Shown here in pieces: positions 1 to 7,981 of a DNA stretch of 54,215 nucleotides; the first letter of the stretch is position 1, and each line of letters opens with the position of its first letter. The position numbers were made by a program, and so were the translations under genes. Origin of the DNA: Deltaproteobacteria bacterium (GTDB lineage Bacteria; Desulfobacterota; Syntrophia; Syntrophales; UBA2210); assembly GCA_016933965.1 (NCBI GenBank), contig JAFGTS010000021.1, positions 1 to 54,215 on the forward strand. Reading direction: 5' to 3'. The notes under the pieces were generated by a model. The model searched no databases, had not been told where the DNA came from, and saw only the letters and a program-made list of their open reading frames with translations.

Positions 1-462
1 GCCGCCGCCATACTCCCCGCCGGGACCGGCGATACCGAAGAATTCCGGCGCGAATCCCTGGTGCACCCATTTCACGTTCAACACCCCCGCCCGCCGAAAG
101 TAGGCGAGGTGGTCCTCCACGTTGGTACAGACAAAATCATGGGCCAGGGCCAGCGGCACCATCCAGTCTTCAAGGGGGATCATGGTGAACCAGAGGATCG
201 CCGTCGCACCCGTTTTCCTGATCCCCTCGATCAGGCCCGGACTCAGCTTTTCACCCTTCAGGGTCAGGACGAAGGCAGGGCGCTCTCTCTCGACAAGTTC
301 CGGGATCTCCGTCTCGAAGCGGTCGTGGGTCCGGTAATCATATCCCACCACGCAGTACCCGAGCCGCTCCATGCCATCGATCATGTAGCGCCCCGAATTG
401 AGCGGCTCATCCATGGGCCCGCAGAACAACACGGTTTCTCTTCGTCGGACACCGTCTTTCAT
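1..462 (-). CDS. CgeB-like glycosyltransferase, N-terminal part (runs off window edge)
   Basis: The frame opens with ATG at 462 and stays open for 154 codons to the window edge, so the C-terminus is missing. It begins MKDGVRRRETVLFCGPMDEP and continues with alternating beta-strand and helix segments (for example PAFVLTLKGEKLSPG and ATAILWFTMIPLEDW) typical of the N-terminal Rossmann half of a GT-B glycosyltransferase. The DW and 'VCTNVEDHLAYFRRAGV' stretches recall CgeB/DUF3880-type enzymes. It starts 15 bp after the stop of the P-loop gene with a GGGAAGGG ribosome site and is the last visible gene of the glycan operon. The donor and acceptor cannot be told. Family assignment is by pattern recognition only. 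Confidence 0.72.
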   Translation of the reverse strand, partial: MKDGVRRRETVLFCGPMDEPLNSGRYMIDGMERLGYCVVGYDYRTHDRFETEIPELVERERPAFVLTLKGEKLSPGLIEGIRKTGATAILWFTMIPLEDWMVPLALAHDFVCTNVEDHLAYFRRAGVLNVKWVHQGFAPEFFGIAGPGGEYGGG

Positions 463-477
463 GCACCCTTCCCGTCA

Positions 478-1050
478 TCACCGGACCAGTCGCCTGAGGA
501 TCCACGACAGGAACCAGACCGTCATGGCCGGGGAATCGTTCATGATGGTCATCGAACGCTCGCAACGGAAGGCGGGCTCCTCCGGAATGGTCCGTTTTGC
601 TTTCTGTATCCGGTACTTCTCCGGTTCTTTCCGGTATCGTTTCTTCAACCGCCTGAGGCGGGTTCCCTCGGGCGCTTCCAGGTAGACCATGATATCGGCG
701 TGATCGATGAAGCGGCCTGGTATCCAGTTGGAAAAAAAGAGCACTTCCGCACCTGCGGAACGAACAAAAGCTGCTATTTCTTCTTTCCCTCCCTTGAGCT
801 TATCCCATTGAAGGCGCCAGAACCGGGTCGTGTAGACCGTGTTGTCATCGATGACGGCGACATCATCTTTTCCAAAGGAACCGAATCCGAACCTGACACA
901 CTTTTTGACCATGTGGGTCTTGCCGGAACCGGGAAGTCCCGCCACGGCGACGATCACCGTCCGCCGGGAATCAAGGAGCGCCTCCACTTCCTCGCGCAGC
1001 CGTTCCAGCCCCTTTTTCCCCGAAAATGTTCCCAGATCGATCATGGTCAC
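478..1050 (-). CDS. small P-loop NTPase/kinase in glycan operon
   Basis: A 190-residue protein with a clear Walker A motif GLPGSGKT at residues 38-45, preceded by a hydrophobic strand (TVIVAVA). The pattern fits a small-molecule kinase or AAA-type ATPase of the adenylate-kinase-like fold; 'DIMVYLEAPEGTRLRRLKKRY' resembles the lid and arginine region of P-loop kinases. The start at 1050 is GTG and overlaps the stop of the upstream GT9 gene (GTGA), so translation is probably coupled; an ATG at 1044 is an alternative. Sitting between glycosyltransferases, it could phosphorylate a sugar or lipid-linked sugar, but the substrate is unknown. Confidence 0.82.
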   Translation of the reverse strand: MTMIDLGTFSGKKGLERLREEVEALLDSRRTVIVAVAGLPGSGKTHMVKKCVRFGFGSFGKDDVAVIDDNTVYTTRFWRLQWDKLKGGKEEIAAFVRSAGAEVLFFSNWIPGRFIDHADIMVYLEAPEGTRLRRLKKRYRKEPEKYRIQKAKRTIPEEPAFRCERSMTIMNDSPAMTVWFLSWILRRLVR

Positions 1051-2144
1051 CTGTGAGAGGGTTGCCGGCCTCGTTCTCCGCCCGTATCACCTATTCGTTC
1101 CATCTGCAGGGCGACGGCCGGCAGCACTTCCTCGACGGTCAGTTCGTCGAGGCAGCGGCTCCAGCTTCCGTTTCCATCACATCCCTCTTTCCGGCAGGGA
1201 ACACAGTCCCAGTTCTTCCGGACCACTATGTCTGCGGCACCCCGGGGGCCCCAGCGCTCCGGGTCCTGGGAACCGAAAAGGGCCACCACCGGCGTCCCGA
1301 CGGCTTCCGCGATATGCATCGGTCCGGAATCGACGCCGACAAACAGCGCCGCTCTGCCGATGAGGGCCTTCAGCTCCTTCAGGTTTACCTGCCCTCCCAG
1401 GTCGTGAACGGTATGCTCCGCCCTCCGCCGGATCCCGTCGAGAAAGGTCCGTTCCCTCTTATCGGGACCGCTTATCAGGACCGTTGGAACATGCCATGTA
1501 TTATGGAGATAATCGCAGAGGGCCGCGTATCCTTCCATGCGCCACATCTTGTATCCTTTCGGTGCCGTGGGATGCACGACGGCGTACGCATCGACCGCGG
1601 ATATTCCCGCCGCCGAGAGACGGTCGTTGCAGGCTGCCTCATCTTCCGCGCTCCAATAGAGAACCGGATCCCTCCCGGCCGGCCCGCATGCGAGATGTTT
1701 CAGCATCTCAAGCTGATGGTCGACGATATGGAGCCCCGGCGCCGGGTTCACCGTTTCCGTAAAGAGGAAATGGCGATCGAAGGTTTTTTTCTTTCTGGAA
1801 CGGAATCCGATCCGACGCTTCGCGCCACTGAGAAAACCGTACAGCGCCTCGCGGTCCGACCCGGTGAGGGCGATGAACAGATCCGCCTTCAGGTCACGGA
1901 TGTCCCTGATGAGATGCCATTGCGACATCACGTCGGCGAGGGCGTTTTTCCCCCTTTTCAGGACCAGCACCCGGTCCACGAAGGGAAAGCCGTCCAGGAC
2001 CCCCTCAGTACCCCGGTTCACCAGGACCGAGATGACCGCCCGGGGGTAACAGCTCCGCAGCGACCGGAGCAGGGGTGTGATGATCACCACATCCCCCAGA
2101 TGCCGCAATTTACTGACAAGGATATGTTCGTATGCTTCAGGCAT
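1047..2144 (-). CDS. glycosyltransferase family 9 (ADP-heptose:LPS heptosyltransferase-like)
   Basis: The 365-residue protein starts MPEAYEHILVSKLRHLGDVV, the hallmark beta1-loop of GT9 heptosyltransferases (K-x-x-x-LGDVV). It contains the family's later signature regions 'VVHPTAPKGYKMW' and 'FVGVDSGPMHIAEAVGTPVVALFG', which bind the ADP-sugar. It is best compared with WaaQ/RfaQ-type heptosyltransferase III. It would add heptose to the inner LPS core on the cytoplasmic face of the inner membrane. It overlaps the end of the GT4 gene by 8 bp and is followed by the P-loop gene with a GTGA overlap, so it is part of one operon. The exact acceptor cannot be read from sequence. Confidence 0.9.
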   Translation of the reverse strand: MPEAYEHILVSKLRHLGDVVIITPLLRSLRSCYPRAVISVLVNRGTEGVLDGFPFVDRVLVLKRGKNALADVMSQWHLIRDIRDLKADLFIALTGSDREALYGFLSGAKRRIGFRSRKKKTFDRHFLFTETVNPAPGLHIVDHQLEMLKHLACGPAGRDPVLYWSAEDEAACNDRLSAAGISAVDAYAVVHPTAPKGYKMWRMEGYAALCDYLHNTWHVPTVLISGPDKRERTFLDGIRRRAEHTVHDLGGQVNLKELKALIGRAALFVGVDSGPMHIAEAVGTPVVALFGSQDPERWGPRGAADIVVRKNWDCVPCRKEGCDGNGSWSRCLDELTVEEVLPAVALQMERIGDTGGERGRQPSHR

Positions 2145-3294
2145 GTCCGTTTTTCATTCTGTCAAGGTGATCATAAATATCGAGGATCTTGTTCACATGC
2201 CACTCCCAGGTGAAGTGCTGCAGGAGACGGTCATTTACCTCTTCCATACTGCCCCTGTCGAGTTCCAGTGCCTTTTTCACCTTTTCTGCTATCTCTCTGT
2301 CATCAAGGGGGTCCTCGACGACGTATCCGTTCTTCCCCTCTTCAAGCATTTCCGCGGCGCCGCATATCCGCGTCGTGACAACGGGAATGCCCGCCGCCAG
2401 GGCCTCGAGGCAGACATTGCCGAAGGGTTCGTAAATTGTCGGGAAAACGAGAACATCGCTTGCCTGATAATACTTTTCAACATCCGACACGGGGCCCACG
2501 AAATGGACCGCAGGTCCCACGCCGAGCTTCACCGCCAGGGACCGGTACGAGGCGACGCTGTCCTTCCCCACCACGATCAGATGTGTTCCCTTCCCCAGGC
2601 GGGCCATGGCCCGGATCGCCGCGGCAACTCCCTTGCGCCTGAACCCTGACCCGACGAAAATGAGGACCCTGTCTTCCGGCGCAATGTTCAGGGTTTTCCT
2701 GATCAGACGCGAATTTTCTATGGCCTCGCGCGACCGGAAGCGATCGGTTTCGACGGGATTGTAGATGACCCGTATCTTTTCGTCGGGAACACCGTAAAGT
2801 TTCATGATCTCTTCTTTGCCCCGCTTTGAATTGGCTATGATCATCCGGTAATTGCCCTCGGCAAAGATCCGTCCTTCTATCCAGAGCAAGGCGAAATTGA
2901 GGGGATTGAAGGCATTGAAGATAATTTTATACCAGGGGTCAATTTTCTTTCTCTGCTTCAGCCATTCCCGGTGACAGCCGTCGCCGGCCCGAAACACATC
3001 CTGGTAGATGGTACGCTCAAAACTGTGAATAATATCGAATGGTTCGCTTTTCAGCAGGCGGCGGGCGTTGAGGGCGAAGCTGAGGACCTCCAGCACGGAC
3101 AGACCCGTTACGACGGGCACATGGTGGAAGGTTATTCCCCTTGGACCCGTTCCCGGGGTTTCCTTTTTTTTCCACCCACTGGAAAAGAGGTGAATTTCGT
3201 GTTCCGAAGCGGCCAGGCACTGCGCCAGTGACGCGAGGTATCTTTCTGCCCCGCCGAAATCGGAATACTTCTGCCGTACCAGGGCGATTTTCAT
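2137..3294 (-). CDS. glycosyltransferase family 4 (GT-B)
   Basis: The start is set at ATG 3294 (MKIALVRQKYSDFGGAERYL), because the longer frame up to 3411 has a low-complexity, non-conserved N-terminus. The 385-residue protein has the GGAERYL acceptor-side motif, a nucleotide-sugar domain beginning 'RVLIFVGSGFRRKGV', and the E-x7-E region 'PTIYEPFGNVCLEALAAGIPVV', diagnostic of GT4 retaining enzymes. It resembles WaaG-type LPS core glycosyltransferases. It lies 77 bp after the GT2 gene and overlaps the GT9 gene, consistent with LPS core assembly. Substrate specificity is inferred only from neighbours. Confidence 0.92.
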   Translation of the reverse strand: MKIALVRQKYSDFGGAERYLASLAQCLAASEHEIHLFSSGWKKKETPGTGPRGITFHHVPVVTGLSVLEVLSFALNARRLLKSEPFDIIHSFERTIYQDVFRAGDGCHREWLKQRKKIDPWYKIIFNAFNPLNFALLWIEGRIFAEGNYRMIIANSKRGKEEIMKLYGVPDEKIRVIYNPVETDRFRSREAIENSRLIRKTLNIAPEDRVLIFVGSGFRRKGVAAAIRAMARLGKGTHLIVVGKDSVASYRSLAVKLGVGPAVHFVGPVSDVEKYYQASDVLVFPTIYEPFGNVCLEALAAGIPVVTTRICGAAEMLEEGKNGYVVEDPLDDREIAEKVKKALELDRGSMEEVNDRLLQHFTWEWHVNKILDIYDHLDRMKNGHA

Positions 3295-3371
3295 GGGATC
3301 TGCCTGCCTGTCATGATGTGTGCTCCCCGCCTCCGCGGGTTCCCGCGGCACAACCGGTCCCCGGGGGCTGC

Positions 3372-4163
3372 TCACTTCCGGTACAGGGGTTCCGTTCCCG
3401 GTTCCTTCCAATCGGCGAGAAGTTCGCAGAGCTTGGCGTATTTGTAAAATATTTCTTCAAAGTTACCCAGGGAGATCATGAACCCCGCCCAGCCGTCAAG
3501 AATGCCGCCCTTGATGAGCCAGGTGTGAAAAAACGCCCAGGTCGCATGGGACAGGGCCTTTCCCATGGTTGCCGAATCACCCCAGGAACGGAGCTTCACC
3601 GCGCCCAGGTCCGAATAGCGCTGGATCTTCTGCAGTCGCTCGGCGAAGTTCTCAAAGGGGACCTGCCAGATGGCCTTCTTCAGGTATCCCGGAGCCGTAT
3701 CGGTTTGCAGGTCGTAGCCTTCATGGACCTCATCCTGCCGGTATACCACGGCTCCCTTTCTGAAAAGCTGGGGCTGCCGGTAATCGGGATAATACCCTGA
3801 GTGTCGCATCCACCGCCCCATGAAAAAATTCCTTCTCGGCATGAAGTAAGCGTCCCGTGCGTCGGGCGCGTTGATGACCTGGAGGATCTCGTCGCGCGCT
3901 TCCGGCGTGCAGCGTTCATCGGAATCGAGACTGAATATCCAGTCATGGGTACAGGCGGCCACGGCCTGATTCCGCAGATCACCGAATCCCTTGAATTCCA
4001 CCTGTACCACCCGGGCTCCCAGTTCGGACGCGATCTGGGCGGTCCTGTCCCCGCTGTATGAATCGACGAGGACGATCTCATCGGCCCAGAGCACGGACCT
4101 CACGGCATCCCCTATCTTGCTCTCCTGATTGTAGGCGATTATATACACGGAAATCTTGTTCAT
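3372..4163 (-). CDS. glycosyltransferase family 2 (WaaE/KdtX-like)
   Basis: A 263-residue GT-A fold protein. The N-terminus MNKISVYIIAYNQESKIGDA, 'EIVLVDSYSGDRT' and the metal-binding 'FSLDSDERCTPE' region are typical of GT2, and the 'YYPDYRQPQLFRKG' block is characteristic of the WaaE/KdtX lipopolysaccharide-core beta-glucosyltransferase branch. It probably adds a hexose to heptose or Kdo of the inner core at the cytoplasmic membrane. It precedes the GT4 gene and follows the UDP-glucose dehydrogenase gene by 86 bp. Length matches the family. Confidence 0.9.
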   Translation of the reverse strand: MNKISVYIIAYNQESKIGDAVRSVLWADEIVLVDSYSGDRTAQIASELGARVVQVEFKGFGDLRNQAVAACTHDWIFSLDSDERCTPEARDEILQVINAPDARDAYFMPRRNFFMGRWMRHSGYYPDYRQPQLFRKGAVVYRQDEVHEGYDLQTDTAPGYLKKAIWQVPFENFAERLQKIQRYSDLGAVKLRSWGDSATMGKALSHATWAFFHTWLIKGGILDGWAGFMISLGNFEEIFYKYAKLCELLADWKEPGTEPLYRK

Positions 4164-4249
4164 TTCATTCCTCCACTATCGGTCGCTGTCGGTAAGGAAC
4201 CGGTGTGTTTCGATGCATGGGTGTCGAGGATGGGGAGCGGCACTGCATG

Positions 4250-5626
4250 TCAGAAATGCTTCAGGGGCGGCTTTCCAATGGGAAACACATTGTATCCGAT
4301 CTCAAACAGCTTCCTGTGATCCAAAATATTCCGCCCGTCAAAGACGAAGGCGGGCTTGTTCATTACCCCGTATATTCTCTCGTAGTCAAGTTCTTTAAAG
4401 AGGTCCCACTCGGTGACGAGGGCCAGGGCGTCGCATCCGGCCGCGGCTTCGTAGGGGTCGGCCTCGAACTCCACCGTCCCGGCCGTGCCGGCAAGGTCCT
4501 TCCCGGCATTCCTCAGCGCCTTCGGGTCGGTGATGACCAGACGGGCCCGTTCCTCGATCAACCGTTTCGCGATGTGAATAGCGGGACTCTCCCGGGTGTC
4601 GCCGGTGTTCGCCTTGAAGGCGAACCCCATGAGACAGATACGCTTACCCGCCAGTGTGTCGAACATGGCATTGAGTATGCCCCGAACGAAGCGTTCTTTC
4701 TGGTATTCGTTGATGGCCACTACGCTTTCCCAGTAATCGGCGACCTCATCGAGTCCGTAATGGCGGCACAGATAAACCAGGCTGAGGACATCCTTCTTGA
4801 AGCAGGACCCACCGAAACCGACGCCGGCGTTCAGGAATCTGCCGCCGATCCGGTGGTCCATTCCCACTGCCCGGGCCACCTCCGTAATGTCGGCCTCCGT
4901 TTTCTCACAGAGCGCCGTGAAGGCGTTGATCGATGAAACCCGCTGGGCCAGAAAGGCGTTCGCCACCAGTTTCGACAGCTCACTGCTCCAGATATTCGTG
5001 GTGAGGATCTTCTCCCGGGGGACCCAGTTAAGAAAGATATCCATCAGTTCATCACGGGCCTTGAGCCCCCGGGGTGTCTCGCGGGAACCGATCAGGACCC
5101 TGTCGGGCTCCATAAGGTCACGGATCGCCGTCCCCTCGGCGAGGAATTCGGGATTGGACAGGACATCGAAATGATATTCCGTTCCCGTTGCCGAAAGGAT
5201 CCGCTCCATGGCAAAGGCCGTCTTGACGGGAAAGGTGCTCTTTTCAATGATGATCTTGTCCGATCCGGCATGTTCGCGGATCTGCCGGGCCGTTTTCTCC
5301 CAGAACTGGAGATCGGCGGCCATGCCCGCACCGGTACCGAAGCTCTTTGTCGGTGTATTGACACTGACAAAAATGATCTCCGATTCCCTGATACCTGCCG
5401 CGATATCGTCGGAGAAAAAGAGGTTCTTTCCCCGTGTCGCCCGCACTATTTCATCGAGTCCCGGTTCGAAGATGGGCAGTTCGTCGGAATTCCACTGGTC
5501 GATCCGCTCCTTGTTGACATCGACGACGGTCACCTTGTGCCGGGGACACTGATGGGCGATCACGGCCATCGTGGGGCCTCCCACATAGCCGGCGCCGATA
5601 CAGAGGATATGTTTTTCAAAACTCAT
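4250..5626 (-). CDS. ugd: UDP-glucose 6-dehydrogenase, animal-type
   Basis: This 458-residue enzyme oxidises UDP-glucose to UDP-glucuronate with two NAD+. It has the Rossmann loop GAGYVGGPT at residues 11-19, 'SNPEFLAEGTAI' near 158, and the catalytic cysteine motif GFGGSCFKKD with Cys275. The C-terminal UDP-binding half includes 'GFAFKANTGDTRES'. The wording of the catalytic motif (FGGSCFKKDVLSLVYLC) and the length are close to the eukaryotic UGDH subgroup rather than the shorter E. coli Ugd. The start overlaps the end of the epimerase gene by 11 bp. Together the two genes make UDP-glucuronate and UDP-galacturonate for the surrounding glycosyltransferases. Confidence 0.95.
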   Translation of the reverse strand: MSFEKHILCIGAGYVGGPTMAVIAHQCPRHKVTVVDVNKERIDQWNSDELPIFEPGLDEIVRATRGKNLFFSDDIAAGIRESEIIFVSVNTPTKSFGTGAGMAADLQFWEKTARQIREHAGSDKIIIEKSTFPVKTAFAMERILSATGTEYHFDVLSNPEFLAEGTAIRDLMEPDRVLIGSRETPRGLKARDELMDIFLNWVPREKILTTNIWSSELSKLVANAFLAQRVSSINAFTALCEKTEADITEVARAVGMDHRIGGRFLNAGVGFGGSCFKKDVLSLVYLCRHYGLDEVADYWESVVAINEYQKERFVRGILNAMFDTLAGKRICLMGFAFKANTGDTRESPAIHIAKRLIEERARLVITDPKALRNAGKDLAGTAGTVEFEADPYEAAAGCDALALVTEWDLFKELDYERIYGVMNKPAFVFDGRNILDHRKLFEIGYNVFPIGKPPLKHF

Positions 5627-6647
5627 GGGGGCCGTCTCCCTTCTTCCCGTAATACTCCCGGTACCAGTCGATGAATTTTCCGAGACCCTCCTCTATGGTC
5701 GTGCGCGGCCGGTATTCCACGGTTTCCATGAGGTCGTCCACGTCGGCAAAGGTCTCCGGGACATCGCCGGGCTGCAGGGGGAGAAAATCCTTTTTCGCCT
5801 CTTTCCCGACGGCGTTCTCGATGACCGAGATGAACCGCATCAGTTCCACGGGCTGGTTGTTCCCGATATTGTAGATCCGGTACGGCGCGAAGCTGGAGGC
5901 CGGATCGGGCGCTGTGCCGCTCCAGCCGGCATCGCCCCGGGGAATATGGTCGATGAGCCTCAGGATACCCTCGATCACGTCATCAACATAGGTGAAATCC
6001 CGCTTCATCCGTCCCTGGTTGAAAACCTGTATGGTGCGACCCTCGAAGATGGACCGGGTGAAGAGGAAATAGGCCATGTCGGGCCTTCCCCAGGGACCGT
6101 AAACGGTGAAGAAACGCAGACCCGTGCAAGGGATCTTGAACAGGTGGGCGTAAGCATGGGCCATCAGTTCGTTCGCCTTTTTCGTCGCCGCGTAAAGGCT
6201 GATGGGATGGTCCACATTGTGATGGACGGAAAAGGGCATGGCCCGGTTCGCACCATAGACCGAACTTGAAGAGGCGAAGATCAGGTGTTCCGTCCCGGCC
6301 TTCCGGCATTCCTCGAGGATGTTGGTGAAACCCACCAGGTTGCTCTCCACGTAAACATAGGGATTCTTCAGGCTGTGCCGGACCCCGGCCTGGGCGGCCA
6401 GATGTATCACCCGGTCAAAACGTTCGCCGGCGAAGCAGCGTTCCAGAAGCTCCCGGTCACAGATATCCCCGTGAATAAAGCGGAACCGGTCATGGTCCTC
6501 GAGCAGGGCGAGGCGGTCCTTTTTCAACTGGACATCGTAATAGTCGTTCAGATTATCCAGGCCCGTCACGGCGACTCCCTGCCCCAGAAGAGCACGGCTC
6601 AGATGGAACCCGATAAACCCCGCTGCACCCGTTACTAGAATGTTCAT
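5616..6647 (-). CDS. NAD-dependent UDP-glucuronate 4-epimerase
   Basis: An extended short-chain dehydrogenase/reductase with GAAGFIG near the N-terminus, the SSSVYG motif and catalytic YxxxK (Tyr152, Lys156). The sequence 'DNLNDYYDVQLKKDRL' and 'GRPDMAYFLFTRSI' are marks of the UDP-glucuronate 4-epimerase (LpsL/GAE) branch rather than GalE. It would interconvert UDP-glucuronate and UDP-galacturonate in the cytoplasm. I prefer ATG 6647 (MNILVTGAAG) with AGGATGG upstream; ATG 6656 adds three residues. It is the first gene of the glycan operon that can be linked by overlap (11 bp with ugd). Confidence 0.92.
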   Translation of the reverse strand: MNILVTGAAGFIGFHLSRALLGQGVAVTGLDNLNDYYDVQLKKDRLALLEDHDRFRFIHGDICDRELLERCFAGERFDRVIHLAAQAGVRHSLKNPYVYVESNLVGFTNILEECRKAGTEHLIFASSSSVYGANRAMPFSVHHNVDHPISLYAATKKANELMAHAYAHLFKIPCTGLRFFTVYGPWGRPDMAYFLFTRSIFEGRTIQVFNQGRMKRDFTYVDDVIEGILRLIDHIPRGDAGWSGTAPDPASSFAPYRIYNIGNNQPVELMRFISVIENAVGKEAKKDFLPLQPGDVPETFADVDDLMETVEYRPRTTIEEGLGKFIDWYREYYGKKGDGPHEF

Positions 6648-6734
6648 GCCGGCCATCCTGACACGTTCTCCCTGAGGCCTTCACCCGATGGACGCAACCG
6701 GACGCCTCCGCTCATATTCCACAGCTCATACCGA

Positions 6735-6908
6735 TCATTCGTCCAGGCGTTTCGCCTCGTCTATCAGCATGATCGGAATATCGTCCCTGATCTCGTAGAG
6801 GAGTCGGCAGTTATCGCAGATCAGCCCGTCCCCCGCTTCGTTCAGATATATCTCCCCCTTGCATTGGGGACACACCAGAATTTCAAGCAGTTCTTTTTTT
6901 ATCACCAT
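6735..6908 (-). CDS. Trm112/YcaR-like zinc-ribbon small protein
   Basis: A 57-residue protein translated as MVIKKELLEILVCPQCKGEI and onwards, ending in AKRLDE. Two cysteine pairs (CPQC near 13-16 and CDNC near 31-34) and the 'Y-x-I-R-D-D-IP-x-ML' segment match the Trm112/UPF0434 family. In bacteria such proteins often sit in lipid A or LPS gene neighbourhoods. Relatives activate methyltransferases or act as small zinc proteins, but the bacterial role is uncertain. It is 18 bp downstream of the TPR gene and 87 bp upstream of the epimerase gene on the same strand, so it may belong to the same transcription unit. Confidence 0.9.
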   Translation of the reverse strand: MVIKKELLEILVCPQCKGEIYLNEAGDGLICDNCRLLYEIRDDIPIMLIDEAKRLDE

Positions 6909-6926
6909 GATTATCTCCCGTTCCGG

Positions 6927-7328
6927 TCATTTCACCTCGACAGGGTTCAGTTCAAGTATTTCCCGTGCCTGTGTCCGGTACAGCTCGACCAGGTTCAGCA
7001 GGATGACGGCCACTTCCTTATGCAGATCACCGTATATCCTTTTCCGCATGTTCAGGGCGTCATGAAAGGCCTCTTCGGCAAGATCGTAGTCCCGGGAAAG
7101 GAGAAATATCATTCCCATGTTGTTGTAGGTTGTCGCCTTTTCCCGTGCGTCACCCTTGAATTCGCGGTCGACGAACTCAACCATCTCCTTGCCGGCTTCC
7201 AGAGCTTCCCGGATCCTGCGGCCGTTTATCAACTCGATGAGTGCAGCGTTCTTTTCCTGCCATCGCTCCTCCCTGGTCTTCTTCGGTTCCCCGGCACCGT
7301 CCTTTTTTTTCCTTCCCAGCATACTCAC
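6927..7328 (-). CDS. TPR-repeat cytoplasmic protein
   Basis: A 133-residue protein without signal peptide. The N-terminal ~25 residues are charged (RKKKDGAGEPKKTREE). The rest is helical with at least one good tetratricopeptide unit, 'ATTYNNMGMIFLLSRDYDLA' continuing into EEAFHDALNMRKRIYG. This suggests a protein-protein scaffold. Its ATG overlaps the stop of the zinc-ribbon membrane protein gene by 4 bp (ATGA), indicating translational coupling and a shared function. No specific partner is recognisable. Confidence 0.83.
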   Translation of the reverse strand: MSMLGRKKKDGAGEPKKTREERWQEKNAALIELINGRRIREALEAGKEMVEFVDREFKGDAREKATTYNNMGMIFLLSRDYDLAEEAFHDALNMRKRIYGDLHKEVAVILLNLVELYRTQAREILELNPVEVK

Positions 7329-7777
7329 CGGTCCTCCCCGGCATGTTTCCCCGTTTCATGCCGGCTCAATTCCCTCTTGATATATTGATTGAACAGCACG
7401 CCGCCAACGATCAGAAACAGTGAAAAAGCGGCCCCTGTCGCCGTCAGGACCGCGTGCACGGGCTGCCGGAGATAATAGAACCCATAGGTCATCAATTCCC
7501 GCACCATCGAGAAGAAGAGGAGCAGCAGGCCGGCGATGCCGATCAGCATGGCCGCAATGGCCGCCATCTGCCACTTCAGGTAGTCTTCAGCGATCGCCTC
7601 GCCTGGTGTCGCTCCGTGCTTCCGTCCCTCGTCACCGGCAGTCCCCACCAGGGTCACCCCCTCCTGCACCACGGTCATCTCAAGGGATGCCCCGCAGACC
7701 GGGCAGACAAAGAACTCGGATTCGTCAGCCACGACAACAGTGGAGAAGCATTCGGGACATTTGACTTCTCGTTCCAG
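7325..7777 (-). CDS. zinc-ribbon two-TM membrane protein, apparent CTG start
   Basis: The annotated-looking GTG start at 7732 (VADESEFF) would cut a zinc ribbon in half. Reading upstream in the same frame gives EREVKCPECFSTVVV then ADESEFFVCPVCG, a classic C-x2-C ... C-x2-C ribbon. The only initiator-like codon before the in-frame TGA (7793-7795) is CTG at 7775-7777, with GGAGGT placed five bases upstream. From there the protein has 150 residues: zinc ribbon, linker, and two hydrophobic helices (about MAAIAAMLIGIAGLLLLFF and AVLTATGAAFSLFLIVGGV). It overlaps the TPR gene by 4 bp. The CTG start is an inference from frame, ribosome site and motif integrity. Confidence 0.75.
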   Translation of the reverse strand: MEREVKCPECFSTVVVADESEFFVCPVCGASLEMTVVQEGVTLVGTAGDEGRKHGATPGEAIAEDYLKWQMAAIAAMLIGIAGLLLLFFSMVRELMTYGFYYLRQPVHAVLTATGAAFSLFLIVGGVLFNQYIKRELSRHETGKHAGEDR

Positions 7778-7864
7778 AGGGACCTCCGGCCTTCATGTTT
7801 TCCGGCTACACCGCCGATACCACGCTTTCGGAGACCTCGTGAAAGGGAGGCCGCCGAAACACGG

Positions 7865-7886
7865 GGGAACATCCGTAAATGTTCCC
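7865..7886. repeat. perfect 8-bp inverted repeat in intergenic region
   Basis: GGGAACAT, a 6-base loop and ATGTTCCC form a perfect inverted repeat at 7865-7886. It lies in the ~200-bp gap between the 324-residue gene (stop 7982) and the zinc-ribbon gene (start near 7777). No T-tract follows on either strand, so an operator or a transcript hairpin is as likely as a terminator. Its function is unknown. Confidence 0.5.
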
Positions 7887-7981
7887 TTTCATTCCACAAA
7901 GTGACGCCGGAAGTCAAGGATTTTGCAATCCCCGGCGGCCCGCTCTCCGGTCGCGGAGCTGCGCTTCCCCCATCGTTCATC

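Noticed and set aside
61-1056. 331-residue plus-strand frame at the window start
   Set aside because: It is antisense to the P-loop and CgeB-like genes, which have motifs and ribosome sites; the plus frame has none.
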